A stretch of DNA of 64,000 bases from Distichodus sexfasciatus (taxonomy: Eukaryota; Chordata; Actinopteri; Characiformes; Distichodontidae). Every line of letters starts with the position of its first letter. Positions within the stretch are counted from its first letter, which is position 1. The stretch is from NCBI GenBank assembly GCA_032718565.1, contig JAVGVS010000024.1, positions 2,660,063 to 2,724,062 on the forward strand, written 5' to 3'. Positions 53,560-64,000 of the stretch are shown here, piece by piece. Under the pieces are notes generated by a model, which was given only the letters and a program-made list of their open reading frames with translations, had not been told where the DNA came from and made no database searches. Both the position numbers and the translations under genes were made by a program.

Positions 53560-54855
53560 CCGGCCCGACTCGCCATCGTCCGCTCTGCTGTCTGTCTCGG
53601 ACCACGTGCGGCCGCAGCTGGACTGACACGTCCCGGAGGGGCAACAAAAAAAAAAAAACCAAACCCAGTTTGGACTGGATTCCTCGTCTTTGTCCAGCTC
53701 TCTCTTCTAGAGGTCTGGAAGGAGAATCTTGGAGGACTTTGTTACCGAGGGTTTTGAGCGTTTAGTTTGTAATTCTCCGTGTATATAGCCTTAATGTTTT
53801 TTTTTTTTTTTGTCTTTCTCTCTCTCTCTGTCTTTTCACATATTTAAGATATTCTCCCCAAAATGCTTTAAAGCATTTCATTGGTTATTTTCCCCTTAAA
53901 TAAGGGCTGTTATTATTTGTTCTTTTTTTATATATATATATACAGGACAAAAAATGAATTCAATCCAACCTCCGTGGGACCATAGTATTGCTCATGACAG
54001 ATTTGTATGTTATTAAAAGATCTAGAAGAAATCTTAATAGATCCTACGTTGATATCTATCTGCTAGTGGATGAGCAGTGGTGCTGTGAAGCTCAGTGCTC
54101 ATAAAGCACTGTAATCGACTCCTTAAACTGTAACGAGAAACAACAAATGAAGTGATGGCCTTACGTCAGCAAAAAATGTGTCGAGTTCGGACGTATTGAA
54201 CAGACCCTCTCCGACTTCCCCCCTCCCCACCTTTTCTATTATGCTTTTAGGCTTTTACACTCGTCGTTGCTTATCATATAATGGAATGCCCGTGTTGTTG
54301 AAACTGCTTGCCGGTACCCTCACCCCGCCCCGCCCCATCCTAACCGCATCCCCGCCCCACTGGACTTTTGTAACCTCCGAGTTCTCGTTGTAAAGTGTTG
54401 CCTAGCATAGTGTTGTAAGTACTGTTCATCTGTTTCGTTCCACTCATTCTAGCCCCGGGCCTGTCGCCTTAATAAGATTGGCGTGACTGGTTGGCGCGTT
54501 TCTGTGATTTAACCGCAGGCGTTCACACCTTTAGGCTCCAGGTCGTGCGGTAATGCCGACTGAACCGCGCCTAAGGCCGGGCCCCTCCGGCTACATGTAT
54601 TCTACTTTTTGGGCACATTTCTGCTTCAGATGCTTAAAAATGGTCATAGATGTTTCTAATTTGGAGACTATAAAGCTCCTGTTTGCACAAGGGTGTATTT
54701 CTGAAATGTAGAGGAACTGTTTTTCTTTCTCCCTCCCAAGAATGTTCTGATGTTAGCGAATACACCGACTTGTTTTGCCATTAATCTGATCTGCTATTTA
54801 CTAGAATAAGTATTTAATATTACATTGAAATAAAGTGACCAAAAGGGTGCTTTGC
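53560..54855 (+). other. atrx: atrx 3' UTR
   Basis: About 1.3 kb between the TAG and the only good AATAAA before the intergenic region. It contains T-rich and TC-rich tracts near 53796-53830 and a TA repeat near 53930-53943. The cleavage point, 15-25 bases after the signal, is inferred. Confidence 0.7.
54829..54834 (+). terminator. atrx: atrx poly(A) signal AATAAA
   Basis: Canonical AATAAA about 1.27 kb after the stop codon, followed within 30 bases by a GT-rich stretch (ttttggtagtgtcgttatgt). That is the usual layout of a vertebrate cleavage site. Confidence 0.7.
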
Positions 54856-57475
54856 ATTTTGGTAGTGTCGTTATGTCCAGTTTGCCGGTCTGTATTTCTT
54901 TCTGTCTGATTTTTGTCTGTTTGCAGGGGACGTTGACCTGTCACGTGACCAGCGCTCAACTGCTCAGTTCATCTGTAGGGAAACTGGTTTAAGATGCAAG
55001 TTAGGGTAAAAGATTAAACCGTTTGGAGCTAGGGACGTGCGATATGACCAAAATCCCGATAACGGATATATCACAATATATTACAGTTTCTGTAAATTCA
55101 GTGTAACTTTCACAAGCAAAATCTCGTGTCTGTGTGCACTCAACTCTCAAAACACTCAGTGTGAGCTCATACGGAACGCCTAACTCGAATGTAACGCCAT
55201 AGTATTCTCTGTGTCTGCATCCAGGTGGCGCCGTGGTGACGACTGCAAACCCTCACCCAAACCATGAACAAAAAAAGGATGTAGTATAATATGACGTGAT
55301 AGACGTTTTAATTTCATCCGATATATTTCGTCATATTGCACAGTTATTTGAACCCGATCCAAAGAAGATGCTCTGAACTAGGGGCGGGTGATGTATCGAA
55401 TATACTCGATGTATCTCGCTTTGTTCCACGCGTGACGTAGTGAAGGACTAGAGATGTAACCGTTCTGATATGCGGTTTGGTATCGGTCCGATAACGGCTC
55501 AAACGGCTGAATCGGGTATCGGTGACGTCGGTGTTAATGACCGTGTGCATGAGCGCCGTTACTCGCTAAAACGCTCCAGTTCGGTCAGAACGTCCCCTTT
55601 ATTACAGACACAAACCATAAATAACCACAGCAACCAGCGTTCTACTCACAACTCTGCCGCTTATTTAGATTTTCCCGTAGATCGTTTATTCTGGAACGCT
55701 TCATTGTGACAGCACTGGGGTGTGCGCAGAGGATTGTGGGAAATGTAGTTCTCTGCAAAAGCAGCTCATTTTATAGGCCAAATTGGTTAAAAATGACAAA
55801 CTTCAGTACATCATTTTCAATTGATCAGTTTTTTTTCCAATTTTATAATGTTATAGTGTAATCAATAAGAAAGAAGGAATATTTATGTCTGAATGAACAA
55901 TTTTTGAGAACATGTAATTTAGCACATACATGTGTAATTATGACATTGTTTTAGTAGGAAAACAGTATTTAAATCAAGCATTTCCTTAAGCATAACAATA
56001 ATCTCAGTCATGTATTCAGACATTTTAAAGCATTATTTTATGTTTATAAAAAGACTGTGACTATCGGATTTGTATCGGTATCGGCAGATATCCAAATTTA
56101 CAACATCGGCCCATGTCTATAAAAGATTACAGGACTAATTTGGTATTCGCCATGTAGTCCTTTACTGTATATTGTTTATCACGATATAGTTTAAAGATAT
56201 CACGATATTATTTTTAGGCCGTATCGTCCAGCCCTATATGAATATGTCTGTAATATCTAGATTTTCACCTACACTTCAATCTCAGCAGTTTGATTGCTTG
56301 TTTTTGTTTTTTCTTCAGTTGCCCTAATCCGGCTTCTCAAACCAAGTCCTCACTGACCCCTGGCTCTGCACACATTCAAGTATTCGCAAACCTGATCCAA
56401 CCGATTAGCTAAATAACATTGTAGAATCACCAAATCCGTACAGACCAGGGGTCATTGAGGTCCTGGATTGGGAAGCGCTGTCCTAACCCAACACCCTGTC
56501 TCTCGCCCCAACAGGAACTTAAATTCTCAGCATTAGCCGAAAAAATTAAATCCAGCCGGAACAAAAATATTGCAGATGTACCGTGAGGCTACATTTACCA
56601 CAGCAGCCAGCTGTTCCCCTCATCCACGCCCTCACTACAACCTCCTCATGAATATGCAGCAGCGCCCGAGCCGTCCAAGCGCTTCGGCCAAACTCGGAAC
56701 AAGCAGTCATCAGACCTCGGTCAGGCCCCGACACGTTGTCAAGTGCAGTTGTGAATATGTTCCCGAATCTGGATTGTGCTGTGGGTCCAGATCGCCGGTG
56801 CTTTGATGACGTAAACGGACTGAAACCGTACGTTTTAGGGGCAAAGTCGGTCCTGCCCTTAAGCTGGTCACTATGGGATTGGCGTGTTATGCAGACAAAC
56901 AAGACTTTTGGATTCTTTTATTTTTCGGGGGGATTTCCCTTCGCATTTGTTACTAATCCTTCTTGTTTTCTCTTCTGAGCCGAGCGTCTCGGGGCTTTAG
57001 TGTTTTCGACAGGTCTGCCGCCCAAAGACCCACCTCGTCCCCGCCGCCCACCCCCCTCTTTTTTTTTTATTGTTTCTCTCACTGCGAAGGTTTGATTTAT
57101 GCATCCGTAGGCCGTTTGGGGAGAACTTTCTCATAGGTTCCCCGAGCCAAAAGCAGTCTCTTTACATCATCAGCGATCGTCCACCTCTCCGGAGAGATGG
57201 ATGACTCAGTGCTGCAGTTCGGCTCTGGAATTCGCTCTTCTCCCGAAAGCAGCGGGCGTTTGTCAGATTGACTTTCATCCCCGCTACCACGCCGCAACCT
57301 TACGTTAAGGTATTTTCTGAAACGGCGTGCACCCAGACACGCTTCGGGGGTTAGATTAATGGCCGGTGCTTATTCACAGACGTCTCAGACTTAAGCTTTT
57401 CATGTTTCGAGCAATGCCGGGATGAATTAGAGTTTGCGAAGGGGGGATGGGGGAGGGGTTCGAAGTGAGCCTGAC
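54856..57475. other. atrx-fgf16 intergenic region with hAT-like elements
   Basis: 55026-55347 (agggacgtgcgatatgacc to cgtcatattgcacag) and 55380-56237 (ggggcgggtgatgtatcgaat to gtatcgtccagccctat) are hAT-like and partly nested. 56540-57300 is unique-looking with no gene recognised; it may be conserved non-coding DNA. Confidence 0.5.
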
Positions 57476-58505
57476 CTGGTGGTGTAGTGCTGGAGACCCG
57501 TCTTCGAGACCAGAATTTGAAAGTCTTGGTCTTGTCTCAGACTCGGGAGTTTATTTGGAGACCAGCCGAGACCACAACTCTGAGAATATTACTATTAAAA
57601 CTCTTTAAAACTGACGCAGGCATTTTGTGGTGTTTATTAATTAGTGTTTTAATAACTCAGAATCCCTTTAACGTACGGAATCCACACACATACCGTCAGA
57701 ATCACAAGACTTTCAACTTACCAGGCATTACACTCATTTCTCTGTGAATATGTGAAATTATGAGTTAATTCAGTGTGCTAAAACTGAACTAATTGCATAA
57801 AAACACATTAATTACATTATTCGCCATGTAACCACACATTAGCGCTCACGACTCTCATGTGGAACGCCATCATGCGCAAAAATGTAGTTCTTTTCCAGAA
57901 AGGCCAAAAGCAGCTCATTTTATAGAGCAAAATGAGTCCAAATCGGCTCAAGCGTAAACATTTTTTTTCCATATTTGTAATGTTAGAGAGTAATCAATAG
58001 GGAAAAATATAGAAAAATCTATTGTTTATCAAATAATTTTATTCTGTGTCCAGATGGATACCAAATGGATAAAGAAGTGTTTCCACCTGCACTAACCTTA
58101 TTTATCTTCACAGCACTAAGCTATAGAACGTCTCTGCATAATAACAACTCTGCAGCCAATAACACAGTGAGTTTGGTCTTGAGGAGTGTTCACTGTGGTG
58201 TGTTGAGTTTAACATGTGATGTGATCAGTGTTGATAACTGCTTCCAGTGAAGTGATTTCCTCATTATAGATATGGAAGAGAGAAATATGAATAAACATCT
58301 TTAATGTTGCTTAGGCTTTGCGTCTTCCACTTATTTCTTGTGTGGTGTAAAACGTGCATTGGCCCGGTCTCGATCTCGGTCTCGGTCTCTGTCTTGACCC
58401 ACCCTGGTCTTGGTCTTGGCTCTTCAGAGTCTTGGTCTTGTCTTGACACACTCTAGTCTCGGTCAGGACTTGGTCTCGGTTCAGGTGGTCTTGACCTCAA
58501 CTCTA
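57476..58505. mobile_element. repeat with GTCTTGGTCTTG / GGTCTCGGTCTC ends
   Basis: The left end (gagaccagaatttgaaagtcttggtcttgtctcagactcgg) and right end (gtctcgatctcggtctcgg...ctcggttcaggtggtcttgacc) are related to each other. The body 57848-58172 matches 19165-19465. Exact ends uncertain. Confidence 0.5.
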
Positions 58506-59234
58506 CCCCAACCGTATGTTCTTCCACTTTGATTATGATTTGTGTGAACTTTCAGTGAAACGACTCAATGTTTCTCAATATAAGACTTTAATTATTACAG
58601 AAAATCATCTTTTCTTCCCCCAAGCAAAAAAAATAAAAAGAACACTCGATAGCAGGACAATTTTACTGCCGTTCGTTTCACGTCGAAATAGTTGTTAGCC
58701 CTTTTTGTGTGATCTCAGTAGAATCTACAGTTCGATTTCAAGTTCGTTACAAAATAGACTTTGCAATAAATAAATATATTTATATAGATATTTAGAATTA
58801 TACTTTATATGTAGAAAATAAATATATTGTACATCTTATAAATAGGTTCATCCATATTTACACTCGTCACTTTCGTTTTAATAATGTTCCCGACATCCTG
58901 AACATTACAGGTCACTCCTCGTCTTGTCGAATAGCTCTCCTCCTCCTCAGTCTCTCTCCGTCCGCCGGAGCTTTTCCCTGGTTGCGACAGAAATATCGCT
59001 GTTCTTTTTGCTGTTATGTTTTGTCCTGTTAATGGGCAGACGTTTCCAGAACCTTCAAAAGAGAAAGGAGCTGATTCTTAGAGTAGTGCTAAGTGCTCAT
59101 TTATCTCCTCGTGTCTCACACTGGAGATGTACTCTGCCCTCGTGTGTGTCCATCTTAGGTGGTCTCTAAAGCCTTTCTCTTAAATCCCTGCAGTCCTCTA
59201 CAAGTTTTTTGCCTTCAGTGACTCTCATTATCAT
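58506..59234. other. intergenic, AT-rich, unassigned
   Basis: Contains AT-rich runs near 58745-58830. No coding or terminator signal seen. Confidence 0.35.
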
Positions 59235-60072
59235 GATTTACAGCCGGCTAGTTTTATTACTTAGCAGTACCTCTTGTCTCCAAAGTGTCTTTAAATGTGT
59301 ACTTGTCCAAAAAAACGTCTTACATTTCTCTTTTTGAGATGGAATATTCCAGGTAAGTACTTTGTAATCATTACCTTGCCCCCTGTATGGTCCCTTAGCC
59401 AAGCTGAATGTGCATAACCTACTGAGTTGAGAAGGTAAATATGAGCTCTAAGAAGGCACTTTAGAACAGATAAGATCCTTGGATATCGGTAACGTACGAG
59501 TGGTCAGTGTCCCCAAGTTTCGTTCATTGGTGTACGAGAGCAAGCTCTGTTGACCTCGTTGGTGTTTTAAAACGCTTAAGTGCTATTCAACTTGCTGAGA
59601 GCAAATCTACAGACCTAGTTTCTCTCAACAAGAGCGTTGCCTCGAACACCCTTTAAAGTGGTTCTCTTTCCGTGGCGAGTGGTTCCCCAACAGTATTAGT
59701 GGATGTGCGTCTTGCGTGACACCGCGGCAGCCGTGGGGGCCCTGGAGTCAACACCTCTCCCACGGACACCTCTCTCTTGGCATCGGCGAGGGCTTGAGGA
59801 ATGTCCTCTCCGCTCTGCTGTGGTTTCAAACCCATTAAGGAGAGGAAACGGAGCCATCCAGGAACACACACGTACTGTTTATCTCAGTCAATGCTGGAGA
59901 GGGACTCCTCGCTTTGGAGCAGAAGGAAAATCTAAACAGTTGTGAGGGAAGGGGGGAAAATAAAGGAGGGTCTTGTCTGCGGTCTTCTCGCTCCTGTACC
60001 TTCCGCCCGTTTCCCCCTCCCCTCATTTCCCTCTTTTTCCCAGTCTACCAGCAGCCCTGGCCGGAGTTGTGG
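59235..60072 (-). other. fgf16: fgf16 3' UTR (putative)
   Basis: The region between the fgf16 stop codon and the nearest minus-strand AATAAA at 59258-59253. No splice or coding signals are seen. The exact end is inferred. Confidence 0.45.
59253..59258 (-). terminator. fgf16: candidate fgf16 poly(A) signal
   Basis: TTTATT on the plus strand, so AATAAA on the minus strand, about 0.8 kb past the stop. I found no other canonical hexamer between it and the stop. Confidence 0.4.
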
Positions 60073-60318
60073 TCACCTGTGCTGGAACAAGTCCCTGTAA
60101 GCTTGTGGGATCTTCTCGATCTCCACCGGCCTGGGCAAGAAGTGAGTCAGCTTCTGGTGCTTTTTAGTCCTGCCGCCTTCGCGAGGCGAGCCATCCTTGT
60201 TCAGAGCCACGTAGTAATATCTCTCCGTGTCGGCGTGCTTGTAGAGCGTGGAGGCGTACGTGTTGTACCAGTTCTCCTCAAACTGCTCGCGGAACACGCA
60301 CTCGGCTGTCAGCTTCTT
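60073..60318 (-). CDS. fgf16: fgf16 last coding exon
   Basis: On the minus strand it follows the acceptor ctcttgcag and starts KKLTAECVFREQFEENWYN. The beta-trefoil C-terminal strands include YYYVALNKDGSPREG and KKHQKLTHFLPRPVE. The stop TGA lies at 60075-60073. This gives 81 residues, as expected for the last exon of this subfamily. Confidence 0.95.
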   Translation of the reverse strand, partial: KKLTAECVFREQFEENWYNTYASTLYKHADTERYYYVALNKDGSPREGGRTKKHQKLTHFLPRPVEIEKIPQAYRDLFQHR

Positions 60319-63088
60319 CTGCAAGAGAGCCAGAAGGGAGGAAAGATAAAGTGATTTAAGGCATTCTTGGCTTGTAACTTAAGCATGCATCACGTTAGCG
60401 TGCTACACACGGGGGTCTTGAACGCTGATCCAAGCATTGGATGCGCTTGAAAATCAACAGGTGCTCAGGGGTCTTTTGAGGAGGAGAAAAATGAAGGACA
60501 AGGGATTTTCTGTATGAGAGGAAGTTCAGGTCAGTCAAGCTGATTTTAGTTTGTGAAGAGCTATCTCCACCTCTAAGTGACTGAAATCTTCTGTCTGTGA
60601 TCATGGAATTGGGGGTTAAATTCCAGGGACCAACGTTTGGACCTTAACCCCAAGTTGCTCCACGGAGACTGTCCCTGTAATTAGGAAATGTAATTTGATA
60701 AATCTAAATGATTGAAGCCCTAGTTTTATGTGTAGAATACTGAACCGTACAAACTAAACGTCCTGCAAGTTGGGTTTTCTGCCCTGACACATTGCAGATC
60801 CGACTATCCAACCCTTCGTGACTGGACTTGGGTGTGTCAATTCAATAAACTCTTGAAACTGTGCCGGACAGTAGAGCCCCGTGACTGGAATCTCTGCCCT
60901 AAGAAGTTGTGATGTAGAATCATCTCTCCACAACAAGCAGTTGCCACCCTGTGCCTCAAAGAGAATCCCTACTTATGCAACGGCAGGTTCCAGGGCTAAT
61001 GCTCGTCTTCCTTCCTAAAGCTCCATGGGAAAGAATGAAGGGAGGGGGAAAAAGAAGCAGCGTTTTCTCACGGCACACGGTTTACCCCTAGCGTCGCCTC
61101 GGCAAATGAGTGGAAACTATTCCAGGCCAGGCAACAGGTGCTTGTTGCGCCAGAGAGCAGGAAAGGAGGGGGGTGGGAGTCATTACGGCAGGCCTTTCAG
61201 TTTACACCCAAAATCACTCCTCGGACCTGTTAACCTTTCCGTCTGCGGGGAGAGTCTGTTTCCCAATGTGACGCAACGAGCCCGGCAGCGCCTGTGTGGC
61301 CTGCTACTGCCACGCCACTGACAGGCCTCGATGAGCAATCGCTCCGGGTTCAGCAGGTGAACCTCTGCTGGCTGCCTGCTTTGCGGAGAACAATGGAGGA
61401 CGCCGGGGCGACGTCGTCTTTCCTGCCAAAGAGCAGTCAGCCGATGGCTTTGGCTCAAGTCTCCCGTGTCAAGGCGGTCCATTTGGGTTGACTGAGACGG
61501 TGGAGCGTTTTAAGATAAAGCCTGTCTTTAAGGCTCCTTTAAGGGCTGATTTAAAGGCCTGGCTGAATGAGTTAGTCAAACACAGGCCAGGACAAACAGA
61601 ATAAAGGTGGACGTTGATAATATATGACTCTTTAATTACGCTGCGTCCAATAACCGGGCGCCCTGAGATCATTCATTTTTCGGACTCTAAACGAATCTGA
61701 GTAATCCCGTCTGGGAGCCTCCCGTTTTCTCTCAGACGCATTAAGGTTTGGGTTATTCTGGTTACGCTTCTGTCAGTGAAATGGTGGGGCTGAGTTAACT
61801 GTGACTGTGGGACTGGACAATGCACAGCAAAAATACAGTTCGCTTTGTGTGACTTGGACATCCTGATGCAGATTGCAAGGCAGACACTGATCTCGGAAGC
61901 GAGATGCAAAACTACTAACATGTTTGATCAATTTAAGCATGCTATCTCCTCATTCCCAGTTACGGATCAAGAGGTCTTTACAACCGTTGGCCCCATCACC
62001 ATTGAGTCCCTGAGCAAACCCTAAGTGGCATCAGGGCGACAGTGGTGGTGGACGCAGGTTGCTCTGTATAGGCATCAATTGTGATTTGTGTTTAAAGTTG
62101 ATGCAAGCAGTTCCCAACTGTCTGTCCCTATAAACACTTGTTGACCCGTAGACGCAGTGTTCCCAGATTTTAGCCAGACGATCAGTATACATGCTCTATA
62201 CACTACGCGAGTTCGTTTGTCCTGCTGTCCTCCTGCAAGGAAGGAGCTGTGTCTGACTTTCAAGGTATCCAGATAACTGGTACCCCAGGTAATTGTCTGT
62301 CGAAATCCGATGTTTCTCTCATGACCAGGACTACGATCTGTGTGGGAGGGGAGGCGGAGAGGGTTTCCTATAGAGGTGTTTTCCGTGTACACGGCAGCAC
62401 ATTAAAAAGTGAGCCAGTTCCTCGCACATCCTGGTCTGTGTTAGCACTGAAGCACTCAACCTAAGTAAAGCTCGCCTGCCCCCTCTGCTGCCCCCCACCC
62501 CTCACCCCCCCATGCGTTTTTGCAGGAATATACAAGAAACCAAAAGCACTCACAGGCCATATATCCCCAATATGTGTGTGTACTCTAAGCCCTTGGTGTG
62601 TATCTAGGAAATATGTAAATATTTTGGTGACTATGGAGCAAAATGAAGAGGCAATCCTTCTAATTTAGGATTTAGGGCACTTTCCGAGAGGTCTTTCTCA
62701 ACTTTCGGAAGATAAAAACAAGGTAATTCTGAGTCGGCGAATGTTGCGGCTGTTGGGGAGAGCCCACGAGTCTTGGTGGTGCATTCTGGGATAGAGTGAC
62801 ATGCAGCTGTTTGCTGTTTTTTGCACATGCGCATCCTACGGGACTTGAGTTCATCGAGGCTGATGGAAACTCTGCTATCTGCTTGACGTTACACTGTTGG
62901 ATGTGGTTCTGATTTTAATCATTTTGATGGGTACAGATGTGCAAATAAACAAATAAATATCCGGCCTCATTTTTCAACACTTACCGAGCCATAGAGTTCT
63001 CCTTTCTCATTCATTCCAAGGTAAAGGCCAGCGTCCACACCTCTTATGCTCACCAGCCCCACAGCCAGACTGATGAACTCCAGGATAC
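60073..63088 (-). CDS. fgf16: fgf16, FGF9/16/20-subfamily growth factor (exons 2 and 3 only)
   Basis: This is a secreted paracrine FGF ligand for FGFR tyrosine kinases. Two coding exons are visible, at 62985-63088 and 60073-60318; exon 1 lies right of the window. The middle exon has the standard FGF length of 104 bp and reads ILEFISLAVGLVSIRGVDAG. The last exon reads FREQFEENWYNTYASTLYKH and ends HFLPRPVEIEKIPQAYRDLF then QHR. The YASTLYKH, GSPREG and RDLF..R residues match FGF16 better than FGF9 (YSSNLYKH, GTPREG) or FGF20. Its position tail-to-tail with atrx agrees with human Xq21.1. A divergent fgf9 or fgf20 paralog is the alternative, and I judge it unlikely. Confidence 0.93.
60319..62984 (-). 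other. fgf16: fgf16 intron 2
   Basis: 2.67 kb between the two fgf16 coding exons, with consensus splice ends (minus-strand gtaagt and ttgcag). 60600-60690 resembles a SINE tail (ccccaagttgctccacggagactgtccctgtaat). 61030-61480 is unique-looking and GC-rich. Confidence 0.7.
62985..63088 (-). CDS. fgf16: fgf16 middle coding exon (104 bp)
   Basis: Minus strand, acceptor cttttag and donor gtaagt. Encodes the end of a split Gly, then ILEFISLAVGLVSIRGVDAG, then YLGMNEKGELYGS. This is the heparin-binding core shared by FGF9, FGF16 and FGF20. Confidence 0.95.
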
Positions 63089-64000
63089 CTAAAAGTGGAT
63101 AAATGGCGGTGAGACAGTTACCAGAAAGCTTTCTAATGCCACCAGTATATGCAAGTCTTGCTTCTAGTAGCTACATTATCTTTTAAAAGAAACATGCCAC
63201 CATACGTGTGTTTACTTAAGAGCTGCCCCTAAAACCTGGAAGCACAATGAGGCTGTTTAAAATGTCTGATGCCATCATATCGATATGAAGGAGTTCAACA
63301 AATCCCTGTCACACTGTGCCATCTCATTTTTGCGTGAAAATCTGATATAAGTTAAAGGTTTGAAATGGACAAAGCTTTGGAAGTTGGCAGTGTTCTTAGC
63401 TACTTTATTAACAAGAACTCAAAAGCTCATTAAAAGAACTGCATATGGATGAGCTAAAGATGAAGAAGAATCATTATTTCAGTATGGAAACAGACAGGAG
63501 ATTATGACGTGTAAAGGGACCGATTTAGGATTTTAAAATAAGGCCTTTTATCACTCCTGGGTTCCTCTGTGTTTTAGGGTTAAATGTAGTACTTCTTAAA
63601 AGTGAGGACAAATGCATGGTTACCATGACCTGTTCTCAAATTTTTTGGTTTGATGTAAAGCTACAGAAACATTTTTTTCTGCTACTTTGTGGCAAGACGG
63701 CGTCAAACTCCTGGATGGCGGAGCGATGCGAAGCACGTTTCATATGTGTTTAATCAAAGCCATCGCCTGCTTGTAAGACGTCTGCCTTGAATTTGCGTGT
63801 TGGGGATGCCAGAAACATGCGCACGGACCACCCAATCCAGTAAAATCGCTTGTTTTGGCCGAAAAACAAGCATTAAACTTCTTTGGATTCCACAGTGGTC
63901 ATGCTTTAATTTAGAGTTATTTCAGCCTTCTAAGTAAGACTGCACCTGCAGAATGACTATGGACAACAGCAACGCTCACATTCACATGTCTGTGCCCTGA
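63089..64000 (-). other. fgf16: fgf16 intron 1, partial
   Basis: No FGF16 exon 1 (ending near ...NGTVHGT...DHSRFG in the family) is seen, so it lies beyond the window edge. Nothing else recognised. Confidence 0.6.

Noticed and set aside
53285..53662. Open frame of 125 codons on the minus strand
   Set aside because: Antisense shadow of the last atrx exon, with low-complexity Arg/Ser/Ala content.
1..64000. Search for a new multi-gene system, viral insertion or toxin gene
   Set aside because: Only two protein genes are recognisable (atrx and fgf16). No integrase, reverse transcriptase, capsid or toxin-like frame was seen. The mobile elements are short and non-autonomous.

Overview
This window is vertebrate nuclear DNA, almost certainly from a teleost fish. 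It has small GT-AG exons spread over long introns and many non-autonomous hAT-like and mariner-like elements. It also has several copies of tRNA-derived fish-type SINEs. I cannot name the species. No bacterial, phage, plasmid or organelle features are present, and I found no new gene system.

The main gene is atrx on the plus strand, the SNF2-family chromatin remodeler that works with DAXX and H3.3. The window enters it at the PHD part of the ADD histone reader (base 874) and runs to the stop codon at 53559, with a 3' UTR to about 54855. I could place 26 coding segments. The 25 segments from 5531 onward join in a continuous reading frame of 1,184 codons plus stop. They cover the acidic/lysine-rich linker, the SNF2 N-lobe (GLGKT, DEGH and TGTPLQNN motifs), the insertion region, the helicase C-lobe (VYRFGQ) and the C-terminal tail. 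In contrast, the first segment (874-3298, ADD plus charged linker) is broken by many small indels. Conserved codons survive there in alternating frames, which points to consensus errors or a recent loss of ADD coding.

Downstream lies fgf16 on the minus strand, tail-to-tail with atrx. Its last coding exon is 60073-60318 and its 104-bp middle exon is 62985-63088; the first exon lies beyond the right edge. Adjacent, convergent FGF16 and ATRX is also the arrangement on human Xq21.1, so this is conserved microsynteny.

The rest is intronic and intergenic DNA rich in repeats. The most striking are: a 2.85-kb tandem array (15565-18408) that ends in a homogenised 35-bp satellite with periodic 27-bp variant units; a 1.5-kb G/T-rich minisatellite (about 26880-28375) ending about 100 bp before an atrx exon; several hAT-like elements with readable 8-bp target duplications; a mobile-element family with 4-bp A/T duplications; a nested insertion whose empty site is preserved in a second copy of the host element; and a near-perfect 246-bp hairpin element. 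Low-repeat stretches in the largest atrx intron (36474-39790) and around fgf16 are candidates for regulatory DNA.
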